Counted from the first letter of the stretch, positions 28,225 through 37,553 are shown. The stretch: DNA of 64,000 bases from Methanomicrobium mobile BP (GCF_000711215.1 NZ_JOMF01000004.1:248001-312000), one strand, 5' to 3'. Program-made: numbers and translations. Notes: generated by a model from the letters alone, not told the origin.

Positions 28225-29127
28225 TCAGTATCCGCGCATCTCGGATTCAATCTTCTCAAGCGCCGCAACACGTCTCTCGAGGGACGGGTGCGTCGATAAA
28301 ATCTCCATCAGGCTCTTTCCCGTAAGAGCCGGAATGATAAAGAACGCGTTTGCGCCCGCGACTTCCTGCTTGTACTTCTCGGGAACGCTGTCCATTCTGC
28401 CGCTGATCTTGTTGAGCGCCGAGATAAGCGCACGCGGATTGCGCGTGATGACCGCACTTCCCCTGTCCGCAGCAAACTCGCGGTATCTTGAGAGAAGAAG
28501 CATAAGAAGCGTCGAGACAATCCAGACCGCGATTGCAACAATGAACATGATAATCCATGCCCCGTTATTGTTGCGTCCGTCGAGAATGTTCATAAAGAAC
28601 GCATTGTGGATAATAATCGACGCAACCATTGCAATGAAACTTGCAATAGTCATCGTCAGGATATCGCGGTTCTTGACATGCGAAAGTTCGTGCGCCATGA
28701 CCGCTTCAAGCTCTTCCTCGGTCAGAAGTCTCATGATTGAGTCGGTAGCGGCAACAACCGCATGGCTCGGGCTTCTTCCCGTCGCAAACGCGTTAGGAAC
28801 CGACGACGGCATGATGGCAATCCTCGGCATCGGCAGATTCGCCTCCGTGCAGAGCTTGCGAATCATACGGTGAAACTCGGGATACTCGTTTTCTTCGACG
28901 ATCTTGGCGCGGGTCGTCATCAGCACAAGCTTATCGGAGAAGAAGTACTGGGCAAACGCCATCACGAACGCAAGACCTATCAGCAGATAAAAGTGTCCCG
29001 GGAAGAGGAGGTTGATTACACCTATAAAGAAGATATAGACTAAGAGAATCAGAATCCATGTAAGAAAAACACGTCCCGTAAGACCCCAGTCTCTCTTCCA
29101 TTGATTTGTACTGCTTACATTGAACAT
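28225..29127 (-). CDS. htpX: Zinc metalloprotease HtpX
   Basis: Membrane protease that removes damaged membrane proteins. The 300-residue protein has two hydrophobic segments near the N-terminus (about 20-42 and 46-64), the zinc site His146-Glu147-Leu-Ser-His150 (AHELSH), two more membrane segments at about 160-200, and the third ligand Glu region (YREFAADRGSA). NAFATGRSP before the zinc site is conserved in the family. Together with LonB it forms the membrane protein quality-control set in this window. Divergent from the phosphothreonine-lyase-like gene. Confidence 0.94.
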   Translation of the reverse strand: MFNVSSTNQWKRDWGLTGRVFLTWILILLVYIFFIGVINLLFPGHFYLLIGLAFVMAFAQYFFSDKLVLMTTRAKIVEENEYPEFHRMIRKLCTEANLPMPRIAIMPSSVPNAFATGRSPSHAVVAATDSIMRLLTEEELEAVMAHELSHVKNRDILTMTIASFIAMVASIIIHNAFFMNILDGRNNNGAWIIMFIVAIAVWIVSTLLMLLLSRYREFAADRGSAVITRNPRALISALNKISGRMDSVPEKYKQEVAGANAFFIIPALTGKSLMEILSTHPSLERRVAALEKIESEMRGY

Positions 29128-29279
29128 ATGTACAATATAATTTGCGTATCATTGTTTAAATACATCATTACGTTATCAAACGGCATTACGGCGCCCGGGA
29201 TGACGTCCGAGATTACCCCCAGATCTCGCCGTGATACGAATCGAAATATTTTAGAGAATAATCTCAGATACTCATTATC

Positions 29280-29948
29280 ATGGAGGAAGATGCAGAGATC
29301 GAAAGTCTGGGTGATGCCGCCTACGGTATCTTCGAGATTTTCTTAAATCGGGGACTTAAAGAACGCGGACGCTATCTTTTCGAGAGAGTCGAGAGCAATG
29401 AGGATTTCTTTGCCGACTTTAAGAGCATCTTCCTTGAATTCGAGCGCGACTACGGAATGCTTGCCGACGCTCTCACGGAGAACTTCGAATCCGTGGAAGC
29501 CCTGTATGAGAATTTCCGCGCCGGCGAAGGCGTAATCCCCTCAAAGACACACAGGATGTACTGGATTGTTCAGGACGCACCCGAAAAGACCGCATCCCCC
29601 GCACCCGCAGGTCCGGACGAAGACGACAAGGGCGGCAAATGGCTGGTCTTTGCCGATGCCGCCGAAGCCGACGAACTCTGGAGAAAGATTCGTGACGCCA
29701 CCGCCGCAAACAATCTCGGCATCTGGGCAAAAGTCTCGACAGCAAAAGCACTGCCAGAATCGGACGACAACAGGGTCGTAATCTATGTTAGCACGGCAGA
29801 CTGGTCGGACGAGAAGGACGTCATGGAAATCCGCGAAAAACTGAGAGCCTTGGGCGTCGAGAAAAGAATCGGCTACAAGAGAAACATCGAGACCTATCAG
29901 GGCGAATACTCCGAAGGCGGCAAAAAAGTCACTTACTACAGCGCTTAA
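29280..29948 (+). CDS. Two-domain protein with C-terminal phosphothreonine-lyase-like (DUF1917) domain
   Basis: The 222-residue protein has a helical, acidic N-terminal part of about 90 residues (EIESLGDAAYGIFEIFLNR, EFERDYGMLADALTENFES), a Pro/Asp linker, and a C-terminal domain of about 105 residues starting GKWLVFADAAEADELWRKI with AKVSTA and VVIYVSTADWSDEKDV. The latter matches the archaeal family annotated as putative phosphothreonine lyase domain (BLES03/DUF1917), whose activity in archaea is not shown. The N-terminal part is not recognised. Soluble, no neighbours of informative function. Confidence 0.7.
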   Translation: MEEDAEIESLGDAAYGIFEIFLNRGLKERGRYLFERVESNEDFFADFKSIFLEFERDYGMLADALTENFESVEALYENFRAGEGVIPSKTHRMYWIVQDAPEKTASPAPAGPDEDDKGGKWLVFADAAEADELWRKIRDATAANNLGIWAKVSTAKALPESDDNRVVIYVSTADWSDEKDVMEIREKLRALGVEKRIGYKRNIETYQGEYSEGGKKVTYYSA

Positions 29949-30065
29949 CAGTGCATAATTCAGTGCATAATTTTCGCGATAAATTAGATTGAAGATCGGA
30001 TCGTGCTGATCAAATCCAAAAAAATATTTGCGGGGATTTTCCGTGAAAACCCGCCAAAATAAGAA

Positions 30066-30212
30066 TTATGCTTTTCTCTCTTTGTTCTTCGGTCTGAGAT
30101 TGTCCGAGCCGCACTTGCGGCATGTCTTTGCACGCTTTGCATTCCTTGCATTGCATTTCATACAGACCTGCACATCAAGGAGTCTTGCTTCTGCTTCCGG
30201 GAATTTTGCCAT
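30066..30212 (-). CDS. rpl40e: Large ribosomal subunit protein L40e
   Basis: A 48-residue zinc-binding ribosomal protein. Cys17, Cys20, Cys31 and Cys34 form the finger, and the basic tail [11 protein letters not shown] contacts rRNA. The ATG at 30212 gives the standard N-terminus [13 protein letters not shown]. Its minus-strand transcript lies next to rdgB, an arrangement common in euryarchaea. Confidence 0.95.
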   Translation of the reverse strand: MAKFPEAEARLLDVQVCMKCNARNAKRAKTCRKCGSDNLRPKNKERKA

Positions 30213-30395
30213 ATTATATACCCCTGAGTTAACTTTCAGTTCTATATACAACGACGTATACGATATTAAGATTTTTGGAACGGCGGTTTCAAAATCTGTG
30301 ACTGACAAAAATTCCGCCCGAAAAATACCGTTAAATATCCGCAAAAAATCTGCAAAAATACGCAAAAAAATGTTTCGATGAAAATGGCGGGGGAA

Positions 30396-30947
30396 TTATG
30401 CGCGGTTTTGCACATACCACTTCTTGAACTCGGTGAGCGCACGCGCCCTGTGCGAGATCATGGACTTCTCTTTGAGACCTATCTCGGCAAAAGTCCTGCC
30501 TTCATACTCGAATATCGGGTCGTATCCGAAGCCGTTGCTTCCGCGCGGCACCTTGGTTACCTTTCCCTTTACCTCGCCCTCGAATACGAATATCCCTTCG
30601 GAATCGGCATAGGCAATCGCCGTCACGAAAGTGCCGTTTCTGTCGGGAAGTCCCGCAAGAAGCGAGAGAATGCCCGAGATGCCAATCGTATCCAGCACAT
30701 AAGCCGAATATGCCCCCGGGAAACCCTTGAAAGCGTTGATGAAGAATCCCGTGTCATCGACGATAACGGGCTTTTTCAGGAGTTCGTAGGCTTCATGCGC
30801 CTTGAAACGCGCAATCTGCCCCACGTCGTCGCTCTGAATCTCGGTAAGATCCATATTGATGTGATCGACGCTGCATATTCCCTCGAAGAATGCCGCGACT
30901 TCACGTGCCTTATTCTCGTTTCCGGTCACCACTGTGATCTCATTCAT
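30396..30947 (-). CDS. rdgB: XTP/dITP diphosphatase (RdgB/HAM1)
   Basis: House-cleaning enzyme that hydrolyses deaminated purine nucleotides (ITP, XTP, dITP) to monophosphates, keeping them out of DNA and RNA. The 183-residue protein has the opening VVTGNENKAREV, VDDTGFFINAF, GFPGAYSAYV and the GFGYDPIFEYEGRTFAE block, all conserved in the family. The ATG at 30947 follows a GAGG-type site. L40e lies downstream on the same strand. Confidence 0.95.
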   Translation of the reverse strand: MNEITVVTGNENKAREVAAFFEGICSVDHINMDLTEIQSDDVGQIARFKAHEAYELLKKPVIVDDTGFFINAFKGFPGAYSAYVLDTIGISGILSLLAGLPDRNGTFVTAIAYADSEGIFVFEGEVKGKVTKVPRGSNGFGYDPIFEYEGRTFAEIGLKEKSMISHRARALTEFKKWYVQNRA

Positions 30948-31294
30948 ATATCTCCTCGACCTGCCCCTGTTTTTATAATTTTTAAAATGCCGTTATAAGA
31001 TATAAAATTATACCAAAAAACAATAGGTATTCGATCGAAAATCCTAAAATTTATGAAATACACGCTGTGAACTTAAGAGAATCCCACAGGAATTAACCGA
31101 CATGTGCCCGTATAAAATCAAAAAACACAATATTCTGAGAAATATTTAGAAAAAAATATGATTTTCGGATTTGTCATATTTGTTATGCGCCGAGATATAA
31201 AAAATTCACACCATTGCCTAAATTATGATCACGCGGTAAATCATGCAAGATTAATTACGCTGACAAATACCGAAACAATACCGGATTCCGGCAA
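30948..31294. other. 347-bp AT-rich intergenic region
   Basis: Holds the rdgB promoter side (TATA-like runs near 30970-31010) and the 3' flank of the second MATE gene. Very AT-rich with no supported gene; a short plus-strand frame across the end overlaps the MATE gene antisense and is not convincing. Confidence 0.55.
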
Positions 31295-32827
31295 TTATAC
31301 CGCAGCGCCAGCCTCATCCCGTCGAAGCGTCTCCCGAATCTTAAAACGGACATAGAGATACGACCAGACAAATGCGACGGAATCGCCGATGATGTAGCCC
31401 AGAACACATCCCCACCAGACGCCGTACTGTCCGAGCCCCATGAATTTTCCGAGAAGGAAGGCGAATATTGCCACAAAGACAACCTCGCGGCAGATACTGA
31501 TGCACAGCGAAGTTCCGCCCTTGCCGATACCCTGAAATAGCGAATTCGCCATAAGCCCCAGCGCCGAGAACGGATAGTAAAGGCACATAATCTGCATGAA
31601 AAATACGAAATCGCCGATAAGATGCGCTCCGCCCTCGGTATAGGTGAAGAGATACGCGATGTTAGGCGCAAACACATATGTGAACGCACCTATGACCGCG
31701 CTTATCACGATACCCATTCCGACGCCGTAAAGAAGCGTAATCCTGAGATTGTCGTATCTGCCGGCGCCGAAGTTCGCACCGTAGACCGAGATTGCCGCAG
31801 TCGCAATCGAGACCAGCGGCACAAGCGCCACCATCACGACCGTCCACGCGCTCGTGTAGACCGCGACCGCATCTTCGCTGGCGACATCGACAAGGAGCAG
31901 ATTGATGACAATCACGGCAATCGCGATGAGAAAATACTCCAGGCTTGCGGGAATGCCGACAACGAGCATATCTTTGATGATTTTGCCCTCGAATCTGTAG
32001 CAGTTCCAAGAGAATCTGAAATAGGAGTCTTTTCTCACGCAGAACCAGTAGAGCATTACACAGGAGACCGTCGCAACCGAGATTATCGAAGCCCATGCCG
32101 CGCCAGCAATCTTCCAGTCCAGCACGTAAATGAAGATCGGGTCAAGGATAATGTTCAAAACAGCCGACGCCGCCATCGCATACATCGGCCGCTTCATATT
32201 GCCCTCCGACCTGAAAACAGCGTAACCTATCTCGGTAAACAGGAACATCACCGTTCCCGTAAAGAGAATCTGCGCATAGGTAAACGCCAGATCGATTGTA
32301 CTTCCCGCTCCAAGGGCAAGCAGAATCGGCTTCAAGAATATAAGCCCGGGTACCGTAATCAGAACCGCGACTGCCGCCGTCAGAATAAACGAGTGCATTG
32401 CGGCGTTGTCCGCCCTTACCCTCTCGCCGGCGCCGATAAGCCGCGACAGAAGCGAGTTGACACCGGCGCCTATGCCGGTACCGAGACCCAGAACCATGAT
32501 GATAAGCGGCACGGTAAATCCGACCGCGGCAAGAGCGTCGCTTCCCAGACCCGCCACCCATACGGCATCGATGAGGTTATAGACCGACATCAGCATCATC
32601 GCCGCAATCAGGGGAATCGAGAGCTTTATGAGCGCGATCTTCGGATCGCCGGTGAGAATCTCCACGCCTTCGGTGGTTCCGGCGGTCTCGGGGATTTCGG
32701 GAATTTCGGTGATTTCGGGGATTCCGGTTTCCGTCTTCGATTTGCTTTCGCTATCGGCGGCAGGATCGACCACATCTTTCAGATCGCTCTTTTCGCTCTT
32801 TTCGCTCATCTCGGTCATCTCGGGCAT
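31295..32827 (-). CDS. MATE family efflux transporter (second copy)
   Basis: A 510-residue antiporter with about 12 membrane segments. A charged N-terminal stretch of about 55 residues, rich in Glu/Ser/Pro with near repeats (SEKSEKSD, IPEITEIPEIPE), precedes the first MatE domain (KLSIPLIAAMMLMSVYNLIDAVWVAGLG). The second half opens VGIPASLEYFLIAIAVIVINLLLV. It is not a close copy of the MATE protein at 21218-22678. Substrate unknown. The ATG at 32827 is followed by the low-complexity stretch, so a later start would be possible only by losing it. Confidence 0.9.
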   Translation of the reverse strand: MPEMTEMSEKSEKSDLKDVVDPAADSESKSKTETGIPEITEIPEIPETAGTTEGVEILTGDPKIALIKLSIPLIAAMMLMSVYNLIDAVWVAGLGSDALAAVGFTVPLIIMVLGLGTGIGAGVNSLLSRLIGAGERVRADNAAMHSFILTAAVAVLITVPGLIFLKPILLALGAGSTIDLAFTYAQILFTGTVMFLFTEIGYAVFRSEGNMKRPMYAMAASAVLNIILDPIFIYVLDWKIAGAAWASIISVATVSCVMLYWFCVRKDSYFRFSWNCYRFEGKIIKDMLVVGIPASLEYFLIAIAVIVINLLLVDVASEDAVAVYTSAWTVVMVALVPLVSIATAAISVYGANFGAGRYDNLRITLLYGVGMGIVISAVIGAFTYVFAPNIAYLFTYTEGGAHLIGDFVFFMQIMCLYYPFSALGLMANSLFQGIGKGGTSLCISICREVVFVAIFAFLLGKFMGLGQYGVWWGCVLGYIIGDSVAFVWSYLYVRFKIRETLRRDEAGAAV

Positions 32828-33123
32828 ATACGGCTTCCTTTTAGGATATACGAATCATCCCGGGGAAAAAGGAGTTCTTCGGGATACCAGAATAGATTGG
32901 ACCGCGACAGATATAAAGATAACAAGATTTACGAACGCAACAAAATTTACGAACGGAAACGACCGGGTTTAGCGAAAAAGAGAATGCCAAAAAACATAAA
33001 GATTGGAATAATGATGTTTGATGATTATCGGGAAGCATTGAAGAGTCTGATCATGCCGAATCACATGCGGGGAAAAGCATGCGACAGGTATGATCAAAGA
33101 TCAAATGAACTGAAATAATCGGA

Positions 33124-33228
33124 TCAGTTCTTGGACTTCTTTGCACCGCCGCAGCCGCATCCGCAGCCGCCGGTTGACTTCTTCTCTTCTTTCTTTTCCT
33201 TTTTGTCTTCTGGTTTCTTACATGCCAT
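33124..33228 (-). CDS. 34-residue Lys-rich peptide with CxCxC motif
   Basis: A short gene: Met-Ala-Cys, then a Lys/Glu-rich helix-like segment (residues 4-18), then GGCGCGCGG (Cys at 22, 24 and 26) and a basic end. The case for a real gene is a TATA box (TATATAC on the minus strand, about 33251-33257) placed about 25-30 bases before the ATG, as for a leaderless archaeal message, plus biased composition. Possible metal-binding or nucleic-acid-binding peptide; function unknown. It lies downstream of kae1-bud32 in the same orientation. Confidence 0.6.
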   Translation of the reverse strand: MACKKPEDKKEKKEEKKSTGGCGCGCGGAKKSKN

Positions 33229-33388
33229 AAAATATCATAGTCATGCCAAGTATATACGCTTTCTTAACGCGGTAAAAAATAAAAAGCGTATTTTGGGCTT
33301 AATTGAAATCCGAGCGAAATATGCCGTTTAATTATGCCTGATTTCGAACGGAAAATAAATGAAATCCTAACCGAAAAACGGTGCGGGA

Positions 33389-35008
33389 TCAGTGCAGATA
33401 GCGACCGCGCATCTTTATCTCGTCGACACGCTCCAGAACATCCGCCGCATCTTTAAATGCCGCGGCATAGCCTTCCGAGAATGACTTAAGAAGATGCGAC
33501 ATCTCGGGCGCCGTGCTCTCGAGTGTCCTGAAGAAGACATGCAGATCCACGCCCCTCGACTCAAGCTCGGTCGAATTGTAGGCAAGACCGAAATCGATGA
33601 CATACGGCTTTGATGCCCCGCTGCCCGTGTCATCCGCGACTATGATATTCGAGGTCGTCAGATCCCCGTGGATGATGCCGCCGGAATGAAGCCTGCCGAC
33701 CGCAACGCCCGCATTGTAGACGTTTTCGTCATTGAGAACAAGCTTGAGCATGCTGCCGCGGATATTCTCCATAACAATCGAGTCATGCGTAATATCGCGG
33801 ATAACGGGGGTTGCCACACCGCATCTGCGGGCAAGGGATATCATACGCGCCTCGGCACGCGTCCTCTCGGCAATCAGACGCCTGTCAAGCTCCGCCGTGC
33901 GGTAACCCTTCGAAAGACGCCGCTTGAGAACGTTCCTGCCGCCGTCGCAGAGCGTCACGACCGCCTCCGCGCCTCTTGCGTTGCCGCATTCGATGCGGTT
34001 TGCACGCTCATAAGAAAGATTGCCCGTATCGCTGCGCCAGCGGACCTCCACATCGTCGGAACGGAAATTCGGATTGACCGCGGAATCCTCCGGAGACAGA
34101 GTCTGCCCCGCCTCGAGCATAATCTTCCCCGTATATGCGATCATCGCGCCGTTATCGCCGATATACTTCCGTTCGGGCACATAAAAACTCGCGCCGCGCT
34201 CATCGCACATCTCGCCAAGCATCTCCTGAAGACGCCGGTTTGCGCCGACGCCGCCGACGAGCAGCACCTCATCCTTTCCCGAATGGGCAAGCGCCCTCTC
34301 GGTAACCTCGACGCACATAGCAAACGCCGTCTCCTGATACCCCGCGCAGACGTCCTCAATCGGCGCTTTCGAGTCCTTCGCCGCCGACATCAGCCCCGAA
34401 AACGCCAGATCCATACCCTTCACGGTATACGGAAGACTTATCGGACTGCCCTCTTTTGCATACTTCTCGACGAGCGGACCGCCAGGGTGCGGAAGACCCT
34501 TGCTCCTCGCAAACTTGTCTATCGAGTTCCCGAGTCCTATATCCAGAGTCTCGCCGAAAATGCGGTAACGCGATCTCAAAAATCCCAGAACCTGCGTATT
34601 TGCACCGCTCGCATAGAGAACAATCGGATCTTTGCAGCCGCAGGCAAACCTGCCTATCTCGACATGCGCAACGCAGTGATTGACGCCGATGAGCGGAACG
34701 CCGAGCGTGAGCGCAAGCGTGCGTGCCGCAGTTCCCACCGTCCTCAGACAGGGGCCCAGACCCGGACCCTGCGAGAAGGCTACGCCTGCAATCTTATCGA
34801 GATCCGTCTCGGAAAGCGCCTTCGAGACGACTTCCTTTAAGACCGAAGCATGATGCTGCGCCGCTTCGCGGGGGTGGATACCTCCGGATGGCGGACTGTA
34901 GGGATTCGAATAAAGAGAGATTAAATCCTCTCCGAAAACAGAGGCACTGAGGTTCCATGCCGTCCCCTCAATTCCAAGTATTTGCCCTTCAGGCACTCCT
35001 TCAGGCAT
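33389..35008 (-). CDS. Kae1-Bud32 fusion: tRNA threonylcarbamoyladenosine synthase and kinase
   Basis: Core of the KEOPS complex that puts t6A on adenosine 37 of ANN-decoding tRNAs. Residues about 1-325 are Kae1 (ASKHA fold): LGIEGTAWN, HHASVLKEV and the metal-binding NHCVAHVEIG, then SGANTQVL. Residues about 335-539 are the Bud32 atypical kinase/ATPase: GYRTAELDRRL, IIHGDLTTSNII and VIDFGLAY. Fusion of the two is normal in many euryarchaea. The ATG at 35008 (MPEGVPEG) is chosen; upstream codons overlap rps27ae. It ends a ribosomal and transcription gene cluster, 13 bp after rps27ae. Confidence 0.95.
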   Translation of the reverse strand: MPEGVPEGQILGIEGTAWNLSASVFGEDLISLYSNPYSPPSGGIHPREAAQHHASVLKEVVSKALSETDLDKIAGVAFSQGPGLGPCLRTVGTAARTLALTLGVPLIGVNHCVAHVEIGRFACGCKDPIVLYASGANTQVLGFLRSRYRIFGETLDIGLGNSIDKFARSKGLPHPGGPLVEKYAKEGSPISLPYTVKGMDLAFSGLMSAAKDSKAPIEDVCAGYQETAFAMCVEVTERALAHSGKDEVLLVGGVGANRRLQEMLGEMCDERGASFYVPERKYIGDNGAMIAYTGKIMLEAGQTLSPEDSAVNPNFRSDDVEVRWRSDTGNLSYERANRIECGNARGAEAVVTLCDGGRNVLKRRLSKGYRTAELDRRLIAERTRAEARMISLARRCGVATPVIRDITHDSIVMENIRGSMLKLVLNDENVYNAGVAVGRLHSGGIIHGDLTTSNIIVADDTGSGASKPYVIDFGLAYNSTELESRGVDLHVFFRTLESTAPEMSHLLKSFSEGYAAAFKDAADVLERVDEIKMRGRYLH

Positions 35009-35021
35009 TATTCCATATTGT

Positions 35022-35204
35022 TTAATTGTTGAATTCAGTATAGCCGCACTTGCCGCATGCCAGTCTGTCCTTGTGCTGTGCCATAAAGACACCTGCACCG
35101 CAGCGCGGGCAGTTCTTGCGCTGTGCAACAGCCTTGTCGCCCTCAACCTTGTACATCGAGGAGCGCTTTACTGCCGCTGATTTTGCCGGTTTCTTTGCTG
35201 CCAT
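35022..35204 (-). CDS. rps27ae: Small ribosomal subunit protein S27ae
   Basis: A 60-residue zinc-ribbon ribosomal protein with Cys32, Cys35, Cys50 and Cys53 ([23 protein letters not shown]) and a basic N-terminus. Located 2 bp downstream of rps24e, the usual archaeal pairing. Confidence 0.95.
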   Translation of the reverse strand: MAAKKPAKSAAVKRSSMYKVEGDKAVAQRKNCPRCGAGVFMAQHKDRLACGKCGYTEFNN

Positions 35205-35206
35205 AT

Positions 35207-35509
35207 TTATGCCTCTTCCGCAGGTGCAGCTTCCTTAGCCTGACAGCGCTTGACCACATACTCAAGCTCGGTAGCCTTAAGCTCGTCTGCAGATCCGTAA
35301 ATGCGTGCGGTTCCCTTGATCTCCTGTTTTCCGAACTCGCACTTGAATGAATCGACAACGCATTTCTCCGTCTCGATATTGCGCAGTGCGCAAAGCTTTC
35401 CTAAAACATCCTGTCTTGAAGGGGTCGCGCCTTCATATTTAAGGACAAATTCAAGCTCCGTGCGGTTAAGAAGCTTGTTTTCGTTGTCTCTGGTAAATTC
35501 AAAGTCCAT
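35207..35509 (-). CDS. rps24e: Small ribosomal subunit protein S24e
   Basis: A 100-residue ribosomal protein beginning [19 protein letters not shown] with the family pattern [16 protein letters not shown] and [26 protein letters not shown] ribosome-binding site precedes the ATG. Followed by rps27ae and kae1-bud32 on the same strand. Confidence 0.95.
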   Translation of the reverse strand: MDFEFTRDNENKLLNRTELEFVLKYEGATPSRQDVLGKLCALRNIETEKCVVDSFKCEFGKQEIKGTARIYGSADELKATELEYVVKRCQAKEAAPAEEA

Positions 35510-35599
35510 CGATATCCCTCAAATATTGTCTACCGTTTTATTTAAAACCGATTGAAAAACTTTCTTAAAAGACCGTGCAAATCGATTTTCGATATGCTC

Positions 35600-36139
35600 T
35601 CATCGGGCAGAGTCTGCACAATCCCTTCTCTCGAAATATGAAAAAAGCTCATTTGCCTGTTCTTTTGCCGCATCGTCTATTATTTTGACGACTACGCCCT
35701 CACCCGGCTGACCGTAAAATACCGCGCTCTCTGTAGGAAGCATCCTTACAAGCGGAATCACCGCCAGATCCTCCTCGCCGTTGACATGAACGAGCGCGGG
35801 CTTTGTGTCCGTTGAGTACGTAGAACATTCTATGGCGCTCTTAAGCGCATCTATCAGTTCATCCGTGATATATCCCGCCGGGTTCGAGACCTCAAAGCGT
35901 TTCACGCTCAAAGCCTGCGTGGAGAGGTGCGCATCTCTGAAAGGCACGCGCATAGTGCTCCCGTCTATGACGCAGATACTCGGAATAATGCCTTTTTTGA
36001 CGATACTCGAAGTAACGACGTCGCCTACGGCATAAAGCCGTCTTTCGCCGGCATACAAAAGAGCGCTCTCGATATCCGGAAAGAGAACTCCGAAAGGAGC
36101 CTTAAACCTGACCCGATCTTTCTCAGGCAGATACCACAT
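35600..36139 (-). CDS. GTP-dependent dephospho-CoA kinase (DUF359)
   Basis: Last step of archaeal coenzyme A synthesis: phosphorylates dephospho-CoA with GTP, replacing bacterial CoaE. The 179-residue protein shows FGVLFPDIE, YAVGDVVTSSIVKKGIIPSICVIDG, ERCASL-equivalent RVPFRDAHLS, SNPAGYITDELIDAL, NGEEDLAVIPLVRMLP and YGQPGEGVVVKI, the conserved blocks of this family. In the minus-strand cluster between spt4 and rps24e, a common archaeal order. Confidence 0.92.
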   Translation of the reverse strand: MWYLPEKDRVRFKAPFGVLFPDIESALLYAGERRLYAVGDVVTSSIVKKGIIPSICVIDGSTMRVPFRDAHLSTQALSVKRFEVSNPAGYITDELIDALKSAIECSTYSTDTKPALVHVNGEEDLAVIPLVRMLPTESAVFYGQPGEGVVVKIIDDAAKEQANELFSYFERRDCADSAR

Positions 36140-36165
36140 GATAAAAAAGTATGATGCCGATTCTT

Positions 36166-36369
36166 TCAGCGGACTTTAAGGGCATACCTGCCCGGCATGT
36201 CTATGTTCATCTTCTCAGCAATCTTCGAGTGTTTGGGGTCGACAATATAGAGATATCCCGCCCAGTCCTCGCTTAAGTTCGAACTTCCGCAGGTAACGCA
36301 TGCCTCGCCGTCGACAACGTGGTGACAGTTGCGGCATACTCTCAGAACCTTTTTAGTTTTTGACGCCAT
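36166..36369 (-). CDS. spt4: Transcription elongation factor Spt4 (RNA polymerase subunit E'')
   Basis: A 67-residue zinc protein that pairs with Spt5 to clamp RNA polymerase. The finger uses Cys12, Cys15, Cys24 and Cys27, followed by SEDWAGYLYIVDP and the C-terminal IAEKMNI..GRYALKVR. It overlaps the end of rpo7 by 17 bases, indicating translational coupling. Confidence 0.95.
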   Translation of the reverse strand: MASKTKKVLRVCRNCHHVVDGEACVTCGSSNLSEDWAGYLYIVDPKHSKIAEKMNIDMPGRYALKVR

Positions 36370-36931
36370 CGGCTACATCTCCGCCATGTAAAAGATCTTC
36401 TTCAAGCCACGTGCCCGTACCGAGACCTGCCTGTCTCATCGTAAGACCGACCTTCGACTCGTGCGGGTCGCGCTCGGAAAGACTCAGCGATACGACACGT
36501 GCGCGCACGGTATCGCCGACGCTTATCTTCCTCTTGGACTCCTGACAGATGAGAGTGTTGTTCTTCTCGTCGTAATTTATGAAATCGTCGGAGATCTGAC
36601 TTACGTGAAGCATTGCATCGATGGGTCCGAGAGATACGAATGCACCGAAACTTGTAGTCTCGACGACCTCGCCCTCGATAACCTCCTGCATTGCAAGGCG
36701 CAGCACAACCGCGTCGAACTCGACATAGTAGTAGACGGCGCCGTCGCCGGGGATGATGTCGCCCTCGCCGATCTCGTGAATCTCGGTAACGGCAATGAAA
36801 ATACCTATCTCTTTATCGATACTGCCTTCGAGCTGTCTCTGAAGTTCATCAAGGACAACCGACTTCAAGTCCTCTCCGAGACGTCCCGGGGGCACGCGCA
36901 CTTTATCCTGAAGTTTAATCTTATAATACAT
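36353..36931 (-). CDS. rpoE1: RNA polymerase subunit Rpo7 (E')
   Basis: Stalk subunit of archaeal RNA polymerase. The 192-residue protein has an N-terminal RNP-like domain (MYYKIKLQDKVRVPP) and a C-terminal S1 RNA-binding domain (EGEVVETTSFGAFVSLGPIDAMLHVSQI). The start is supported by CAGGTGA just upstream. With spt4 directly overlapping, the two are one transcript. Confidence 0.95.
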   Translation of the reverse strand: MYYKIKLQDKVRVPPGRLGEDLKSVVLDELQRQLEGSIDKEIGIFIAVTEIHEIGEGDIIPGDGAVYYYVEFDAVVLRLAMQEVIEGEVVETTSFGAFVSLGPIDAMLHVSQISDDFINYDEKNNTLICQESKRKISVGDTVRARVVSLSLSERDPHESKVGLTMRQAGLGTGTWLEEDLLHGGDVADGVKN

Positions 36932-37136
36932 ATTTCACCTGTTTTTCATTCAGCGGATTTATGCCGGTCAATCAAGATTCGCGCCGGGCTGCCGCCGCGC
37001 CGTCCCGCCGACGTGTCAACGCCGGATTCGGATTGAAATCGGGTCGGATTTCGGTCGGAATTAACGCCGCGCGCGAAGAAATCTTATACCTTCTGCCGGA
37101 ATGACTCACACCTGCGGAGTCTGATACTGTACTTAT

Positions 37137-37553
37137 TTAGCTTCTGATTATATCAAGTGTCTTCTGGTTGCGAAGAACAATGATATCTATACCGCATCTG
37201 CTCAGCTTCTTCTTCAGACCGCGGTCGTTCGTCATGACAATACATCCGGAATTCTCCGCAAACATGACAATCATGTCATCCACGGGCACGGTTTCGCTCG
37301 GATTGTCGCAGACCGTGCACCTCTGCGAGAGCCTCAGACCCACTCTTGCCGCGGACGCGCCGCGCCCTCTGCCCTGCGAGAGTCCTTCAAGCTCGTTGAC
37401 GACACCGCGCAGGGTAATCGGCTCATAACTGCCGATAAGCATCTCGGTCTCGGTGAATACGTCTACGCCGAACTCCCCGGGAATCATGAGCGCATTGGCA
37501 TCGAAAAGAACGCGCGGCACGCGCGGCATCTCGTCTGAGGTCTGAGTGTCCAT
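37137..37553 (-). CDS. PIN-domain nuclease (Fcf1/Utp24-like)
   Basis: A 138-residue single PIN domain. Acidic metal ligands are seen in VLFDANALM (Asp18), VNELEGL, PVDDMIV and TNDRGLKKKL. In archaea this gene typically sits between aif2g and rpo7, as here, and is related to the eukaryotic rRNA-processing nuclease Fcf1; it is not evidently part of a toxin-antitoxin pair because no antitoxin gene is adjacent. The frame is open further upstream; the ATG at 37553 is chosen, and the next at 37529 is an alternative. Confidence 0.85.
   Translation of the reverse strand: MDTQTSDEMPRVPRVLFDANALMIPGEFGVDVFTETEMLIGSYEPITLRGVVNELEGLSQGRGRGASAARVGLRLSQRCTVCDNPSETVPVDDMIVMFAENSGCIVMTNDRGLKKKLSRCGIDIIVLRNQKTLDIIRS

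Noticed and set aside
31622-33118. 498-codon plus-strand open frame opposite the second MATE gene.
   Set aside because: Its composition (very rich in Arg, Asp and His) is that of a frame shadow of membrane-protein codons.
33668-34840. 390-codon plus-strand open frame opposite kae1-bud32.
   Set aside because: Antisense to an essential, conserved gene; no recognisable domain.
37137-37553. PIN protein as a VapC toxin.
   Set aside because: No antitoxin gene beside it, and the position between aif2g and rpo7 is the conserved place of the Fcf1-like nuclease.
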